DNA of 64,000 nucleotides from Symbiotaphrina buchneri (lineage: Eukaryota > Ascomycota > Symbiotaphrinales > Symbiotaphrinaceae). Below the pieces are notes generated by a model. The model made no database searches, was not told the origin of the DNA, and saw nothing but the letters and a program-made list of their open reading frames with translations. Positions 53,479 through 64,000 of this stretch are shown in pieces. Position 1 is the first letter of the stretch, and each line of letters opens with the position of its first letter. Both the position numbers and the translations under genes were made by a program. The stretch covers positions 372,001 through 436,000 of the forward strand of contig BCIG01000002.1 in the NCBI GenBank assembly GCA_001599915.1. The letters run 5' to 3'.

Positions 53479-54992
53479 GACTGCTGGAGCAGGCTATGCT
53501 CAAGTCGGGCGACAGTGATGCGAGGACGAAATAGTGAAGTGATCGATTGTCGTCGATGGTTCTCCGGAGCCCACTCACGGCGGATTGCAAGGTAATACGA
53601 TCGAAAGGAGAGCGAATTAGGACACCGTGACACCGATACCTATGGTGGTACTATGTAGGGCCGCCCGTCAGCACCAAGATCACGGTGAGATAACAGGTGA
53701 GCAAACACCAGCGGCTGCCTCTACCAAAAGGAAAAGGAGAGGAACAGACAGACCACTCGGTGGTTCCAATTGACGGTCCGACACAAGCTGGCTGCCCACC
53801 AAGTCTCCTGGTAGGCGACGCGTCAAAGACTGTGGCGTATTCTCGTGGACCAGTCGGGCGGTAGAGGGGTGTGGCCAAGAGCAGGTGGAAAGTTAATCTG
53901 CAGATCGTGGAAGAGACAGTCTTGGTAAAAACGAAGGTCCTCTGCTCTGCCCACGGGTGGATTTAATTGTATGTATTCCACTTCCCGGCACTCGCAGCCA
54001 CAGCAGTCCAATATGGTGCACAGGCAAAGGTAAAGAAAGAAGAGTCCAAGAGGACGGAAAGGGGAGAGACGACGGTAGAGACGGTTTGGGGGAAATGTTT
54101 GGTAAGAGCGTGTCAGCAAGAAGGAGACAGAGCGAGCGTCTTCGTTTACTCGTACTGTGCTCCCCACGTGCCGTGTGCCGGTCTCCGTTGGGCCTCTTTA
54201 TCCCAAATTCCCTTTGGAAGCGCTCCGTGCGTTTCTATTCTTTCTTTCTTCCGCTACAGACTACGGATTACTCTCGCTCTCGCTCTCCTCGTTCTTCCGC
54301 CTCCCGTCTTTCCGGGCTTGGTCGAAAAGTCCCACAAATAATCTGAACCGTTCTGACACTTTCCGGTGCAGCCACATCAGATGCACACCGAGCGCGCATG
54401 CGGCCTAGTTCAGGGGCATCTACAGCCGGCGGACCAATCAGAGGATGGAATTTGCGGTCTTTACCAAACTTGCCAGTACCAGGCGTCGCCTAACGTGGAA
54501 CATGGCACATTTCGCGAGACTTTTTTCGCTCTTTTCTGCCTTAGTCTCACTTGGCTAAGTGGCCCATGCATGCAAGCCACGTCGTCGCACACGCGGTCAT
54601 CCAATAGTAACTCCAGACTAGAGACAAGACCGACCGAGACATTCAAATTTCATGGTCAGGGTACTCGTAGGTATTATTTTTAAAGACGGCGAGACGGGAT
54701 GCAAGCATTGTCCTCCATAAAGGGGTGAACCCAGTATCGGATCAGGAGAATCTCCATCCCCATGTTTTGCCATCATGATCTTTGTATCGTCCTAATTCTG
54801 CAATTGTGGGAGAATCAATTTAAGATGCAAAGGCCCAATTGATAATAGCCCAATCCTCCTCCTCCTCTCGTAGTATGTACGAATACGAAACTGGTGGAAT
54901 GAGCCCCATCTTCTTTACTTTAGCGATTACGTCAGGAACGAAGAGCCCCACCTCACAGCCAGGACGACAACGACGAGTACAGACCTCGTCAG
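53479..54992. other. Intergenic, 1.5 kb
   Basis: Promoter of the Kre1-like gene and 3' side of the GH16 gene. A pyrimidine-rich tract lies at about 54235-54320. No gene was seen. Confidence 0.5.
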
Positions 54993-56303
54993 CTACAGTC
55001 CCAATGTCTCAACGGCGACTGCAATCATGACTGCAACCAACGTCCCCCGGATCGCCGGCCACTCCGCCCTTCTGAGGCCTGCGCTCCTCTTGTGCATTCC
55101 ATAGGATGTCTGATTGTCCGTCATGTTGTTTTGTGCCGTGAAGAAGAACGTGTTGGCTGTCTGGTTTCCGTCGGCGGCTAGCGGATTCGGCGCGATCGTC
55201 TGATCCGGTATCTGACAGATGGACCCCGCAGCTGAAGGGTCTTGACACCGCAGAGCATAGTCTTCTTGACGTGTCGCCGAGGACGAGTTGAAGTATGCCT
55301 TGACGTAGGACACTGTCATGACAGCATCTGTTGCCGGAGGCCCGCCTGACCAGCCCGGGTCCCCGTTGCTCCAATGGATGAGATGAAGCGTTCCAGGTGT
55401 ACTTGGCACCGAGGTTGTCATGTCGTGCAGCCATTGTCCATCAGCATAGAAGGAGACCTTCCCAGGCGTCCAGTCGAAGCGGTACTCATGATATCCGGCG
55501 TCGGGCTGGAAAGGTAGCGGATGGACAGAGAAATCTGGAGTGCCACTCGCATCATAACCAGCAGCCGCAGATGCGTCCGACTGAAGGACCAGGTTGACAG
55601 GGTTGGATGTGGCGTTGAACTCTCTTGATAGGAACTCCATGTCCACTTCTTGGGTATTGTTATAATACTGCACCCTAGTCAGCAACGCTGCTCTCAATAC
55701 CGTTTTCTTTATACACTCATTTTCCAATTCTCAGGCCATCTTCTGCCTACTTTCACTTATCCAAAAGAAAGCTCCGCAAGTCCCACCGACCCCCGTCAAC
55801 TTCATCGCGGCACGAAAGCTCCCGTAGAAGATATCAGTCCTTTCTGTCACCACCTCCGCCATAGGAACCATGAATCCCGGCTCAGTGCCCGATCGGACCC
55901 ACAGTTGCAGGCCAGGATCGCCGCCGAGCTGGGTCGGCCCAGTAAAGGAGTCATTGCTCGTCAAAGGGTTCGCGACAACGTTTCGAAGCTGCGCCCATTT
56001 GCCATACGGCCCACGAGCATCTGTTGCGCTGACGGTATAGTTTTGGGGCAACCAGTCTGTATCGAGGGTAGAATTCTGGAGGTGGAGCAGGTCAGACTCC
56101 AGCAGATCGGTGAAGACCTGGTAGGATGAGGAGTTTGTGGAGTTCACGGAATAACCACATTCGCAAAGAGCAGCTAATCGATACGTTAGATTTTAGGACT
56201 ATCTCCTAGGAAGATTGGACCATGGCCGCTGGATAGCACACTTACCACAGCGAGCAATGAGGAGCGAGAGAAGCAAGAAGCTCAACGAGATTGGGAGCAA
56301 CAT
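54993..56303 (-). CDS. GH16 beta-glucanase/transglycosidase-like, GPI type, with ATAAGT splice donor
   Basis: Secreted glycoside hydrolase family 16 protein, 381 residues if exons 56303-56246, 56173-55761 and 55667-54993 are joined. Signal peptide MLLPISLSFLLLSLLIARC; then GTCGAFFW, then YYNNTQEVDMEF with the catalytic ExDxE motif (E-V-D-M-E), then HEYRFDWTPGKVSFYADG and LHLIHWSNGDPGWSGGPP, all typical of fungal GH16. The C-terminus ends in a short hydrophobic GPI-type tail. The FFW-to-YYNN join is the expected one and is phase 0 on both sides, but its donor reads ATAAGT, not GTAAGT, while branch GCTGAC and acceptor GTGCAG are intact. A GTGAAA donor four bases on with an upstream CAG acceptor would keep frame but insert eight residues before the active site. 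Confidence 0.78.
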
Positions 56304-57112
56304 CTGTGAAGCAAGTGGCGTACTAATATATCCGGTTGACTGCATGAGCGGTAACGCTGACTTCCGCCACGCCCGTGGTGTGAGGCGTCTCGTCTTGGGG
56401 AGATCCTGCTGCAGTGGGCAGGGCAAAAGACGGTTCTTGTCAGACTGGCAAGGATGGAAGGAACACTGCAAGAGGCATGTACATCAGGTGTGTCGCACTT
56501 TCCACGGCATTTGTGGCTGGATTGCTTGATCGGTCGTGTCTGGATATAGGCACATGCAGTAGGCAGGCCCGTTGAGGTTGAGGGAACTGGAAGCTGCATA
56601 ATTCACATGATCTAACAATGATGTCGTCGCAATCGACCTGCTTGCACAGCAGCGAGCAGTTGTGGCCAAGGTGCGATCGTTCTCGCACCCTTTCGATGTC
56701 ATTAGATCAGAGCATTGGACACACTGAAGAGTGATAGTGTCATTGGAAGGGATTTTCTCGGTACAGACTATTGCTTCAGAATAGGTAGAGAAAGGAAGGC
56801 TTTGACATCAAAGGCAGCTGACTGATATCAACTTAGGCCACAGCAGCACTATTTACACAGATTTGCATATCATAAGATACATAAGAGTATGACTGTGCTG
56901 ATCTTTAGGTAACAAGATAATATAGCCCCCAAACACCTGCCCGCCACAGGGTATACAAAGCGCAGAAGAAGCAAGGCCCCAACCGAAGACAAACGCCGGA
57001 TGAGATGCTCCTGGATCAAGATGCATATGCATGTCAATTACTGAATGAACCACTTCCCCAAATCCGGCTACTGTCTAGCCTCCACTGCCACACACGAGCA
57101 TCAAATATTCCC
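56304..57112. other. Intergenic
   Basis: 809 bp between the GH16 start and the PFA3 stop. No gene or repeat was seen. Confidence 0.5.
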
Positions 57113-58729
57113 TCAGTCTTCTCCCCATTCTCTCCACTCTCCCTCTCCCTGCGAGGTAGCATTTTCGAAGGAGGTCCTGCTTGGCGGAACACCAGGCTGA
57201 GACCGCCCATCACACGTATCAGGAGCGTTGGGGTTAGTCCCATCCCTAGGAAGGATGAGCCCTAAACCCTGCGGGATCTCCTGGTTGCCTTGCAACATCT
57301 GCTCAGATGGTGTCCAGCTTGATCCCCTATAGTCTCGACTTCCATTCGGTTTGGCTGAAGTATGCGAATTCTGGGCCCCTCTTTTGGGTGTAGCTCCATT
57401 TACGGAAGGGATCTCCGGGTGATGATTGATTTGAGTGGCTCTGCTGCCGTCATCTGCATGATTGGGAGATCTTTCTTCCTGTTCTGATGCTCGGTAACTA
57501 TATTTTCGAGCCTGCTCTCGCTCACGGCGAAGCTCCTCGCGACGCTCAAACCATTTCGGACTGATATCCCAGGACCAGCCATCCCAGCGCGAATTGCACA
57601 CTGGGAGACACCAGAACAATGGTTGATCGCCGAACAGATCCAGTAGATTGCGGCGCCAGCCAAGGTCAAATGCATGTGGTAAACGTTCTGAATCCTGCTC
57701 GTCGAGGTACGCCTCGTATCGGTCTCGTTCTCGAGCCGCTTCCAGATCATTATAATTCCGTTGCAAAGAGCTGGTCGCGGGAGAGGTGCGCTCTTCCCCT
57801 TCCTCTTGCCGGGTGATGCCCGGAAGAGCATTGGCGTGAATTTCACGAAGTTGTTCACCATAGCTGGCCTGGCTACCATGTGGCCGCTCAGAACCGTCCA
57901 GGAAGTGCTGCTGGTAGTTGTCTGATTGATAATGGTGCTGCTGGAGCGACTTCCGGATGGGAGAGAGATAACGCGTTTTCTCGAGGCATTCGATGGTGGT
58001 CATGCCTCTCCACGCAAGGCTGATGTGCCAACCAGTGAACCCCGTCAGGACGAGACCGATGACACCCGATATGACCACCAGTAAGATGTAGTTGATCGGC
58101 ATCAAGCTGTCTCCATTCACGTCATCGTTGAACATCTCCTTCCACACCCAACTACTGGAAACACCGCAACAGAGATAGCAGAAGAGTGTCGTATAAATGA
58201 GGAACAAAAGGAAGGCTTTTGCGTTACGAAGGCCAACGCAAGTGGCCAGCCATGGGCAATGATGGTCCATTTTCAGGACGCACCTTTTGCATGTCGAACA
58301 GTGATGGGCGCGATCTGGTTTCCTGGCCTGACACTTCTTGCAGAAGCGCAGTCCACCCGTAGATTTGACTGTTAGCGACGTAATTTGAGACTGTGGTTCG
58401 AAAGTAGGAAGATGACTGTATCCATCCTTTGTTGAGACCGTCGACCCCGGGTCGGTGAACACAGCAGTGGTATAGGATGCATTCAGCAAGATGTATAGAC
58501 AGATCCCGACAACAGACGTGAACCATCCTGTACCCTGTCCCCTATGCTGCTCCGGAAGAGATCCGAGCTGTAACACGACCCAGAGGGCCCAAGTCGTCAA
58601 GCCATAAACGAACACCAGTGGAAAGTAGGCCAGCCCGATACAACAGCATCGTTCAACCCTTCTAGCCCAAGACCTGATTCGTCTCCGCGGCGGAGAAGGT
58701 GGAGGTGTAGGAGGAGCGAGAGTGGCCAT
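57113..58729 (-). CDS. pfa3: DHHC palmitoyltransferase, Pfa3 type
   Basis: Transfers palmitate to cysteines of membrane-associated proteins (in yeast Pfa3 acts on the vacuolar fusion factor Vac8). One exon, 538 residues. Two hydrophobic segments near residues 35-60 and 75-95, then the zinc-binding DHHC domain: FCKKCQARKPDRAHHCSTCK and VLKMDHHCPWLATCVGLRN, with the catalytic Cys in DHHC at about residue 150. PWLATCVG is the form usual in Pfa3. Two more membrane segments follow (AFLLFLIYTTLFCYLCCGVS; INYILLVVISGVIGLVLTGF). The long C-terminal tail is hydrophilic and contains the aromatic block WRRNLLDLFGDQPLFWCLPV. The start at 58729 (MATLAPPTPPPSPP) is the first good ATG. Confidence 0.94.
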   Translation of the reverse strand: MATLAPPTPPPSPPRRRIRSWARRVERCCCIGLAYFPLVFVYGLTTWALWVVLQLGSLPEQHRGQGTGWFTSVVGICLYILLNASYTTAVFTDPGSTVSTKDGYSHLPTFEPQSQITSLTVKSTGGLRFCKKCQARKPDRAHHCSTCKRCVLKMDHHCPWLATCVGLRNAKAFLLFLIYTTLFCYLCCGVSSSWVWKEMFNDDVNGDSLMPINYILLVVISGVIGLVLTGFTGWHISLAWRGMTTIECLEKTRYLSPIRKSLQQHHYQSDNYQQHFLDGSERPHGSQASYGEQLREIHANALPGITRQEEGEERTSPATSSLQRNYNDLEAARERDRYEAYLDEQDSERLPHAFDLGWRRNLLDLFGDQPLFWCLPVCNSRWDGWSWDISPKWFERREELRREREQARKYSYRASEQEERSPNHADDGSRATQINHHPEIPSVNGATPKRGAQNSHTSAKPNGSRDYRGSSWTPSEQMLQGNQEIPQGLGLILPRDGTNPNAPDTCDGRSQPGVPPSRTSFENATSQGEGEWREWGED

Positions 58730-59476
58730 CACGTCCGCCTGTGAGCCGGAAATATTAGCTTGCAACAATTTAGCTTGCAACAATCGCTATGGATTCCGAC
58801 ATTCCCATCAGCATTGCATGGAGCCAACAGCGAGCAGACAACAACTTCTGCGTCCAGCGCAGTCAGAACGGAGGCCGCAATGAAGGCAAAGGAAGCAAAT
58901 CGGCTTTGTGACAAGAGCCGACTTGAGTGTACTGTTTGAGTCGGCACAGCAAAGCGCTCAGGATACCTATGCTATCACGGACGAACTGGAAGGAGTAGTG
59001 GAGTTCTAGCAGAAGTTGGTGGCAGCGTGACTGCAAGGCCGTTACGTCGAGCTCTCAGCCCTGTAGAGACAGATTATGTAAATGCGGACGGGAAGACGGG
59101 ACATCCTTGGCACGTCCCAATTCAGCCGAGCAAAATAATGGCCCACTTCAGTCCTACAAAAGATGGGCAATAAGATACGGACTTGCATTAATTCGAGTCA
59201 CCTTTTCTCGGTCTAGAAAATTCTGCCAGAAGCATCCGCATGAGCCCAAAGACAAATTATTCTTGTGTTCGTCTACATGCTATCAAAAGCCCAGACCAGC
59301 TCCTTCTTCTTCCCCAGTCCGAACCTCCGGTGCCCAACGGATCCGCTATGCTAAACATATAGTAGTATCTGTACATCATGAATGAATGCAGCAGTATGAT
59401 ATCATACATTAATCGTCAAACCCATGGACATAACATCTATGACAAAGCGCTAAGCATCGAGACTGAAGTGAGCCAT
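58730..59476. other. Intergenic, with a 15-bp tandem duplication
   Basis: No gene was seen. TTAGCTTGCAACAAT is present twice in tandem at 58756-58770 and 58771-58785, 27-56 bp ahead of the PFA3 start codon. Confidence 0.6.
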
Positions 59477-61229
59477 TCAGAGGAGATCAGCCATAGCGCC
59501 GTGTCCCAGCAGGTCAACGCCAAACAAATCTCTCTTGGATGAGGTGGTGTTTGTGGTGGTGGTGTTCGAGAGCAGATTCCCGACATCGCACCAATCTTTG
59601 ATAGGCTTTTGAGCAGTCAGTATCTCCGAAGTCGCGCTGAAAGCTCACTTAAGAAGTGTACTTACCAGACAGCTCAAGTATTTGCACCAAGAACATTGGT
59701 CTCGATACTTGTAAAAGTTGTTTAAGAGAAGCACGAATGCTAGAATTCCTCCCACCAGAGCCGCAGCTCTCAGCAACCACCAGGTCCACCACAGCGGCTT
59801 GCGGCCTTTGAAGAAGCCAACTGGCTGCCTGACAAACCCTTTAACTCCGCCCTCATTGGAATCTTCGAACGATCGCGAAGCCTGCACCGGAGTGTAGGGT
59901 AGGTCAGAACCAGCCAATGAAGACGACTGCCGGAGCTGAGAGGGAGATCGTAGGAGGCAAATCCCTAGGACAAGCCCCATGAGGAACCCTCCAATATGTG
60001 CAAAGTTGTCGAGACCCGGCAATAGGCCAAGAACGAAGGAGATGATCACATCAAGGAGGATGAAGAGGAGATCTCGAACCGGTTTACTACGCTCTCGCCA
60101 TGTGTAGAGCAAATCCAGCAAGGTCAAAGCCAGAATGCCAAACAGGCATCCTGAAGCACCTCTAAGGCTTTGGTTAGATCTATCCGCCAGTAGAAGTGGA
60201 TCTTCACCTACGTTGACGCGATACCGCTCGCTGCAAAGTTTCCTCCTAGTATGAAACCAAAGATGCCACTCGCAAAATAGATGATGCCAAATCTTAGCGA
60301 TCCAATAGTCCTCTCCATATCACGTCCCATGGTCATCTGTAAGAGCATATTGAATCCGATGTGGATTATTCCAGCATGGAGGAATATAGGCAGGATAAAC
60401 CTGTACCACTGGTTAGGTGCCGGTTTGTCGTCGATAGATCCGCCAACGTGAGGATTCGGAACCCCTGAAAAGCCACAAAGCTCTGAAAGGGAACATTGCA
60501 TGGATCCACTAGAAGTATCCGTTGTCGTAGTGTTCGGACATGGCCATGCTATTGGCACCGTTGAATCTTGTACACCGGGGGTGTTACGCATGCAGGCGAC
60601 ATATCGCGCTCCCATGTTGATGTATACATAGGGTGATGGCCCTATCATGGGGTTAAACGAAGGATGGATCTCGATGGGTGAACCAGTCAAGATAGCTAAT
60701 GCATAGCGTTAGCTGTCGGTATTGGAACATGATTGAATGGAGGCTTACCGTTCTTGACTATCTCTCCAGTGAATACTCCAATCTGAACCAGTGTCAAGAT
60801 ATATACAAAGAACGGTATCGGCTTCGCGAAAAATCCATCTCGTTGTTGACGTCGTTGTCTTCTCCTTCCCCCTACTCCATCCATATACATCGGTTGACCC
60901 TCCAGCGCTACCGGAGTGCTAGTAGCTTGATCCTTCGCGGCAGAACTTGATTTGAGTGGTATGTTGTCCGCATAGGCGCTCGCCTCATCGGAGCGAGCTC
61001 CGGATCCATAGTATGCCGAGTCTCCTCCTAGACTCTGCTGACTTTGTGTGTGATATGGATAAGATGGATATTGGAAACTGTCGTGATTTGATGCAGTGTT
61101 CACTCGGAGCCCATAATCATCGGGACGTCCAGGAGAAGACGTCGGTAGCGGAGGTAGTGGAGCGTTGAGTTGATGGCGTTGGTCGAGTTGATTTAAGGAT
61201 GATGGATCATAGTACTCATGAGCTGCCAT
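59477..61229 (-). CDS. Rhomboid-family intramembrane serine protease
   Basis: Cleaves substrates inside the membrane; the secretory-pathway (not mitochondrial) type judging from the cytosolic tail and lack of a presequence. Four exons (61229-60749, 60695-60212, 60161-59666, 59605-59477) join in phase to 529 residues. A hydrophilic tail of about 130 residues precedes the first membrane segment (PFFVYILTLVQIGVFTGEIV). The loop with NQWYRFILPIFLHAGIIHIG and NMLLQMTMGRDMERTIGSLR is diagnostic. The catalytic Ser is in GASG at about residue 325 (the codon before it spans intron 2) and the catalytic His in DNFAHIGGFLMG at about residue 372. A further membrane segment near residue 460 follows. The final short exon adds a hydrophilic tail. 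Confidence 0.94.
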
Positions 61230-62140
61230 GCTGGCAAAAGCAGCACACCACCAAATGCCGCGTCAGTCTGTCCAGTTCCTTGAACCGTGAAGAAGAGCTG
61301 CACGCGGAGAGAGTTGGAGGGAAAAGGGTGGTATTATGGAATCCGGAATGAGTGGTCTTTCTTGATTGCTCTTATTGTATCCAAGGGCCTCAGACTTGGA
61401 AGAACACCAGGCCAGGAGGTTATTGTTCCTTTTCCAGAGCTCAGAAGTTCAATGAAACACAGTTCCGGGGCGTTAGGCAAGCCAAGAGAAGGCCCCGGTC
61501 TCTTTCGACAGGAGGTTAGGTTGGCGGGTTGACAAGGCTTAGCGAAGATCTACTACCGGGCGCGGTCCCTTGTAAGGAGCACCAGGGGAACGATGAAACA
61601 ATGCCCGAGCCAATAATAATAATGCAAATTTATCGGCGATATTATTGTAGGAGACAGCGACGAATCCCGGTCTGTTAAGCAAGTAGCTGAGAGGTTCTCA
61701 TAGCTTCATAAAGAATGATCAGAGAGGAGCAACGAGATGGATTGCACTTACGTACAACGTAGAATTTGATCTACTGTTTGATATTTATGGAATTCACGTT
61801 ACGCGGCAGGTTGCTGCGCCTGAGGCTTTGTCGCGGCTTTTCAGCGGAGCCTTGTTATGAGCTTGTTGTGGGGGGAGTGGCTTGCAGGACATGGTACGTA
61901 CCTTACTTACCTAAAGCACCCCTTGAGCTGTTCAGCAAAGTGCGCTACTTCGGCGTTGATTCGATCATTGAAGTACTCAACGCGTCACGTAATTGACACG
62001 CTTGACGCAGGTGAAGGTAAGGTATCTTTCGCGATAGAGTTGCTGCTGCCACAAACACGCCGAAACGCTTTTTTACCAGAAGGACCTTAGGAAGAGCCAC
62101 AAAACCGAACTCTCGTCGCTGGCTCGGAAAGGCCTGCGAT
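61230..62140. promoter_or_regulatory. Divergent promoter region, rhomboid / POL3
   Basis: 911 bp between divergent start codons. No gene was seen. A CG-containing motif of the MluI cell-cycle box type (ACGCGT) occurs near 61980, 160 bp ahead of the POL3 ATG, as would suit a replication gene. Confidence 0.4.
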
Positions 62141-64000
62141 ATGCCGGCAGCGGTCCTCTACCCGCAAAAGCGGGTGCTTGGAGATGCCTCCAGTACCCGA
62201 CGCAATATGGCTTCTTCGCCGAGCGCAGCCAAAAAGCGCAAGCTCGACGGCCCCGTGTCGAATGATTCCAGAGGTGCTCATCGTGGTCCCATAGGCAACT
62301 TGGGATCCAGTCAGGTCAAGAGCTCCTTCGAGGAGGACGTCCTGGAGAAGCTGACCCACGATATCAACGGTCTGAAGCAGAACAACTCCGAAAAGGACCA
62401 GCAATGGGAGCGTCCGGATCTCGGCGACTTTGACGATAAGAAAGACAGCTTATGCTTTCAGCAGATTGAGGTGGAGGAGGGTACAATTCAGGGTGGCAGA
62501 CCTACGGTAAAGCTCTTTGGAGTTACTGAGGTATCGAGACCCAAGAAGAATATATCCCGGCCGCCGAGTTGACTGTCCTGCAGACCGGCCATTCTGTACT
62601 ACTTCATGTCACCGACTTCTTGCATTACCTCTATGTTGCCGCTCCTGTATCATTTACCAAAGATGATTGCAATGGCTTCAAAGCATATCTGGAGACTCAA
62701 TTGGGGCAGCACGCGCCCACGATTCACTCGGTGCAAATGGTGATGAGGGAAAACCTTTTTGGATTTCAAGGGAACCAGAGAAGCCCATATTTGAAGATCA
62801 CAGTGACGGACCCAAAATACATCAATAGATTGAGAACAGCGATAGAGAGCGGGGCCGCCAATTACAAAGGTTTGTGGAAGGGTGTCGACGGGGGCATCTT
62901 GACGTTCGACAATATTCAGTACGTCCTGAGATTCATGATAGATACGAAGGTATAAATCTTTCAAAATAAGCAGCATTCGGACAACGATTGACAATCCATC
63001 AGATGTCTGGAATGTCCTGGGTACAAGTGGATGCCCCGAGGTATCATCTTCTTCCGGCCCGCGATCGACAGTCTAATTGTCAAATCGAGGCCTATGTCCA
63101 TTACCGCGACCTTGTTCCTCATCCAGCGGAGGGTGAATGGGTGAAAATGGCTCCTCTGCGGGTTCTGTCGTTCGACATCGAATGTGCTGGTCGTAAAGGG
63201 ATCTTTCCGGAAGCCAACATGGATCCCGTCATACAAATTGCTAACGTTGTCACGAGATATGGAGAGGAGAAGCCTTTCATACGCAACGTTTTCTGCCTGG
63301 ATACATGCAGTCTGATCGTGAATACGCAGATACACGAGTTCGATGCAGAGGAGAAAATGCTCATGGCTTGGAGGGACTTCCTGGAAAAGGTGGATCCAGA
63401 CGTAATCATTGGCTACAACATCTCTAATTTCGACTTTCCCTATCTGCTCGATCGAGCAAAGCATTTAAAATGTGGTCGATTCCCCTTTTGGACCCGGTTG
63501 AAGAACGTCGCGTCGCAAGCCAGGGATACCAATTTCTCTAGCAAGCAAATGGGCAATCGGGACACCAAAGCGACCAATACAAACGGGAGATTACAACTTG
63601 ACTTGTTGCAGCTCGTTCAAAGAGACTACCAGCTTCGAAGTTACACGCTCAACTCCGTGTGTGCCCATTTCCTGGGAGAGCAGAAAGAAGATGTACACCA
63701 TACTATCATCACGGAATTGTTCAATGGCACGCCCGAGTCAAGACGCAGGCTGGCTGTATATTGCTTGAAGGACGCGTATCTACCCCAGCGTCTCATGGAT
63801 AAACTGATGTGTCTTGTCAACTATACCGAGATGGCCAGGGTCACAGGTGTCCCATTCAACTACCTCCTGGCGAGAGGTCAGCAAGTCAAATTCATCAGTC
63901 AGCTGTTCAGAAAGGCCCTTGAACAGCAGCTTGTCATTCCCAATCTCAGGAATGAAGCAAGTGATGAGCAATACGAAGGTGCTACCGTCATTGAACCGAC
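62141..64000 (+). CDS. pol3: DNA polymerase delta catalytic subunit, 5' part (runs off the right edge)
   Basis: Family B replicative polymerase, the lagging-strand enzyme with proofreading exonuclease. Exons 62141-62530, 62584-62949 and 63003 onward (open at the edge) are in phase. The N-terminus ([20 protein letters not shown]) has a basic stretch KKRKLDGP as a likely nuclear signal. Then come [19 protein letters not shown] and [14 protein letters not shown], conserved in Pol delta. Exonuclease motifs are visible: FDIEC (Exo I, ~residue 309), [11 protein letters not shown] (Exo II, ~390) and YCLKDAYLP (Exo III, ~504). [20 protein letters not shown] follows at the border of the polymerase domain. 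The polymerase active-site motifs and the C-terminal iron-sulphur cysteines lie beyond the window. Confidence 0.97.

Noticed and set aside
1-64000. Secondary-metabolite gene cluster
   Set aside because: A Zn2Cys6 regulator, an SDR and a transporter lie within the first 8.4 kb, but there is no polyketide synthase, peptide synthetase, terpene synthase or P450, and the rest of the window is housekeeping genes.

Overview
This window is nuclear DNA of a filamentous ascomycete (Pezizomycotina). The evidence is the gene set (TFIIIC Tfc3, Pot1, cohesin Scc3, Pol delta, importin alpha, a Zn2Cys6 regulator, an HVA1-type TUDOR protein), short phase-checked introns mostly of 45-95 nt with GTAAGT/GTATGT donors, CTAAC/CTGAC-type branch sites and TAG/CAG acceptors, and unlinked genes on both strands. 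I cannot fix the class or genus from sequence alone. No CRISPR array, rRNA gene, plasmid or viral gene was seen.

Layout. 1-584: 5' part of an MFS sugar transporter (minus, runs off the left edge). 585-3175: long promoter/intergenic region rich in GGATCC palindromes. 3176-4093: SDR (minus) with a 288-bp MITE in its promoter. 5007-6008: HVA1/TUDOR protein (minus). 6440-6664: poly(A)-tailed retro-insertion with target-site duplications. 7065-8353: Zn2Cys6 regulator (plus). 9776-11935: Ybp/ALF4/glomulin-family protein (plus). 12434-14141: five-finger C2H2 protein (minus) with an in-frame TAG. 14766-16682: two small unknown basic-tailed proteins (minus). 16754-17075: duplicated block and 17-bp minisatellite. 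17794-18532: cyanase (minus). 19985-20160: a 37-residue CaaX peptide (plus), candidate a-factor-type pheromone precursor. 21585-25944: DExH helicase (minus), divergent from aprataxin-like HNT3 (26282-27200, plus). 27522-29710: Pot1 (minus), divergent from importin alpha (30391-32391, plus). 33228-34306: CCDC137-like nucleolar-type protein (minus). 34766-38362: cohesin Scc3 (minus), divergent from UreD (38936-39922, plus). 40220-47737: TFC3 (plus). 49824-51275: AIM6-like (plus). 52894-56303: two GPI-type wall proteins, Kre1-like and GH16 (minus), each with an apparent lesion at an intron. 57113-58729: Pfa3 palmitoyltransferase (minus). 59477-61229: rhomboid protease (minus), divergent from POL3 (62141 to right edge, plus).

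Function. Most of the window is housekeeping: telomere capping, sister-chromatid cohesion, replication, Pol III initiation, nuclear import, DNA repair and RNA helicase work. Accessory character is concentrated at the left (transporter, SDR, HVA1, Zn2Cys6 and two mobile-element insertions) and around 52.9-56.3 kb (cell-wall proteins). The observations most worth following are the CaaX peptide, the mutated splice donor in the GH16 gene, the MITE and the retro-insertion, and the GGATCC cluster.
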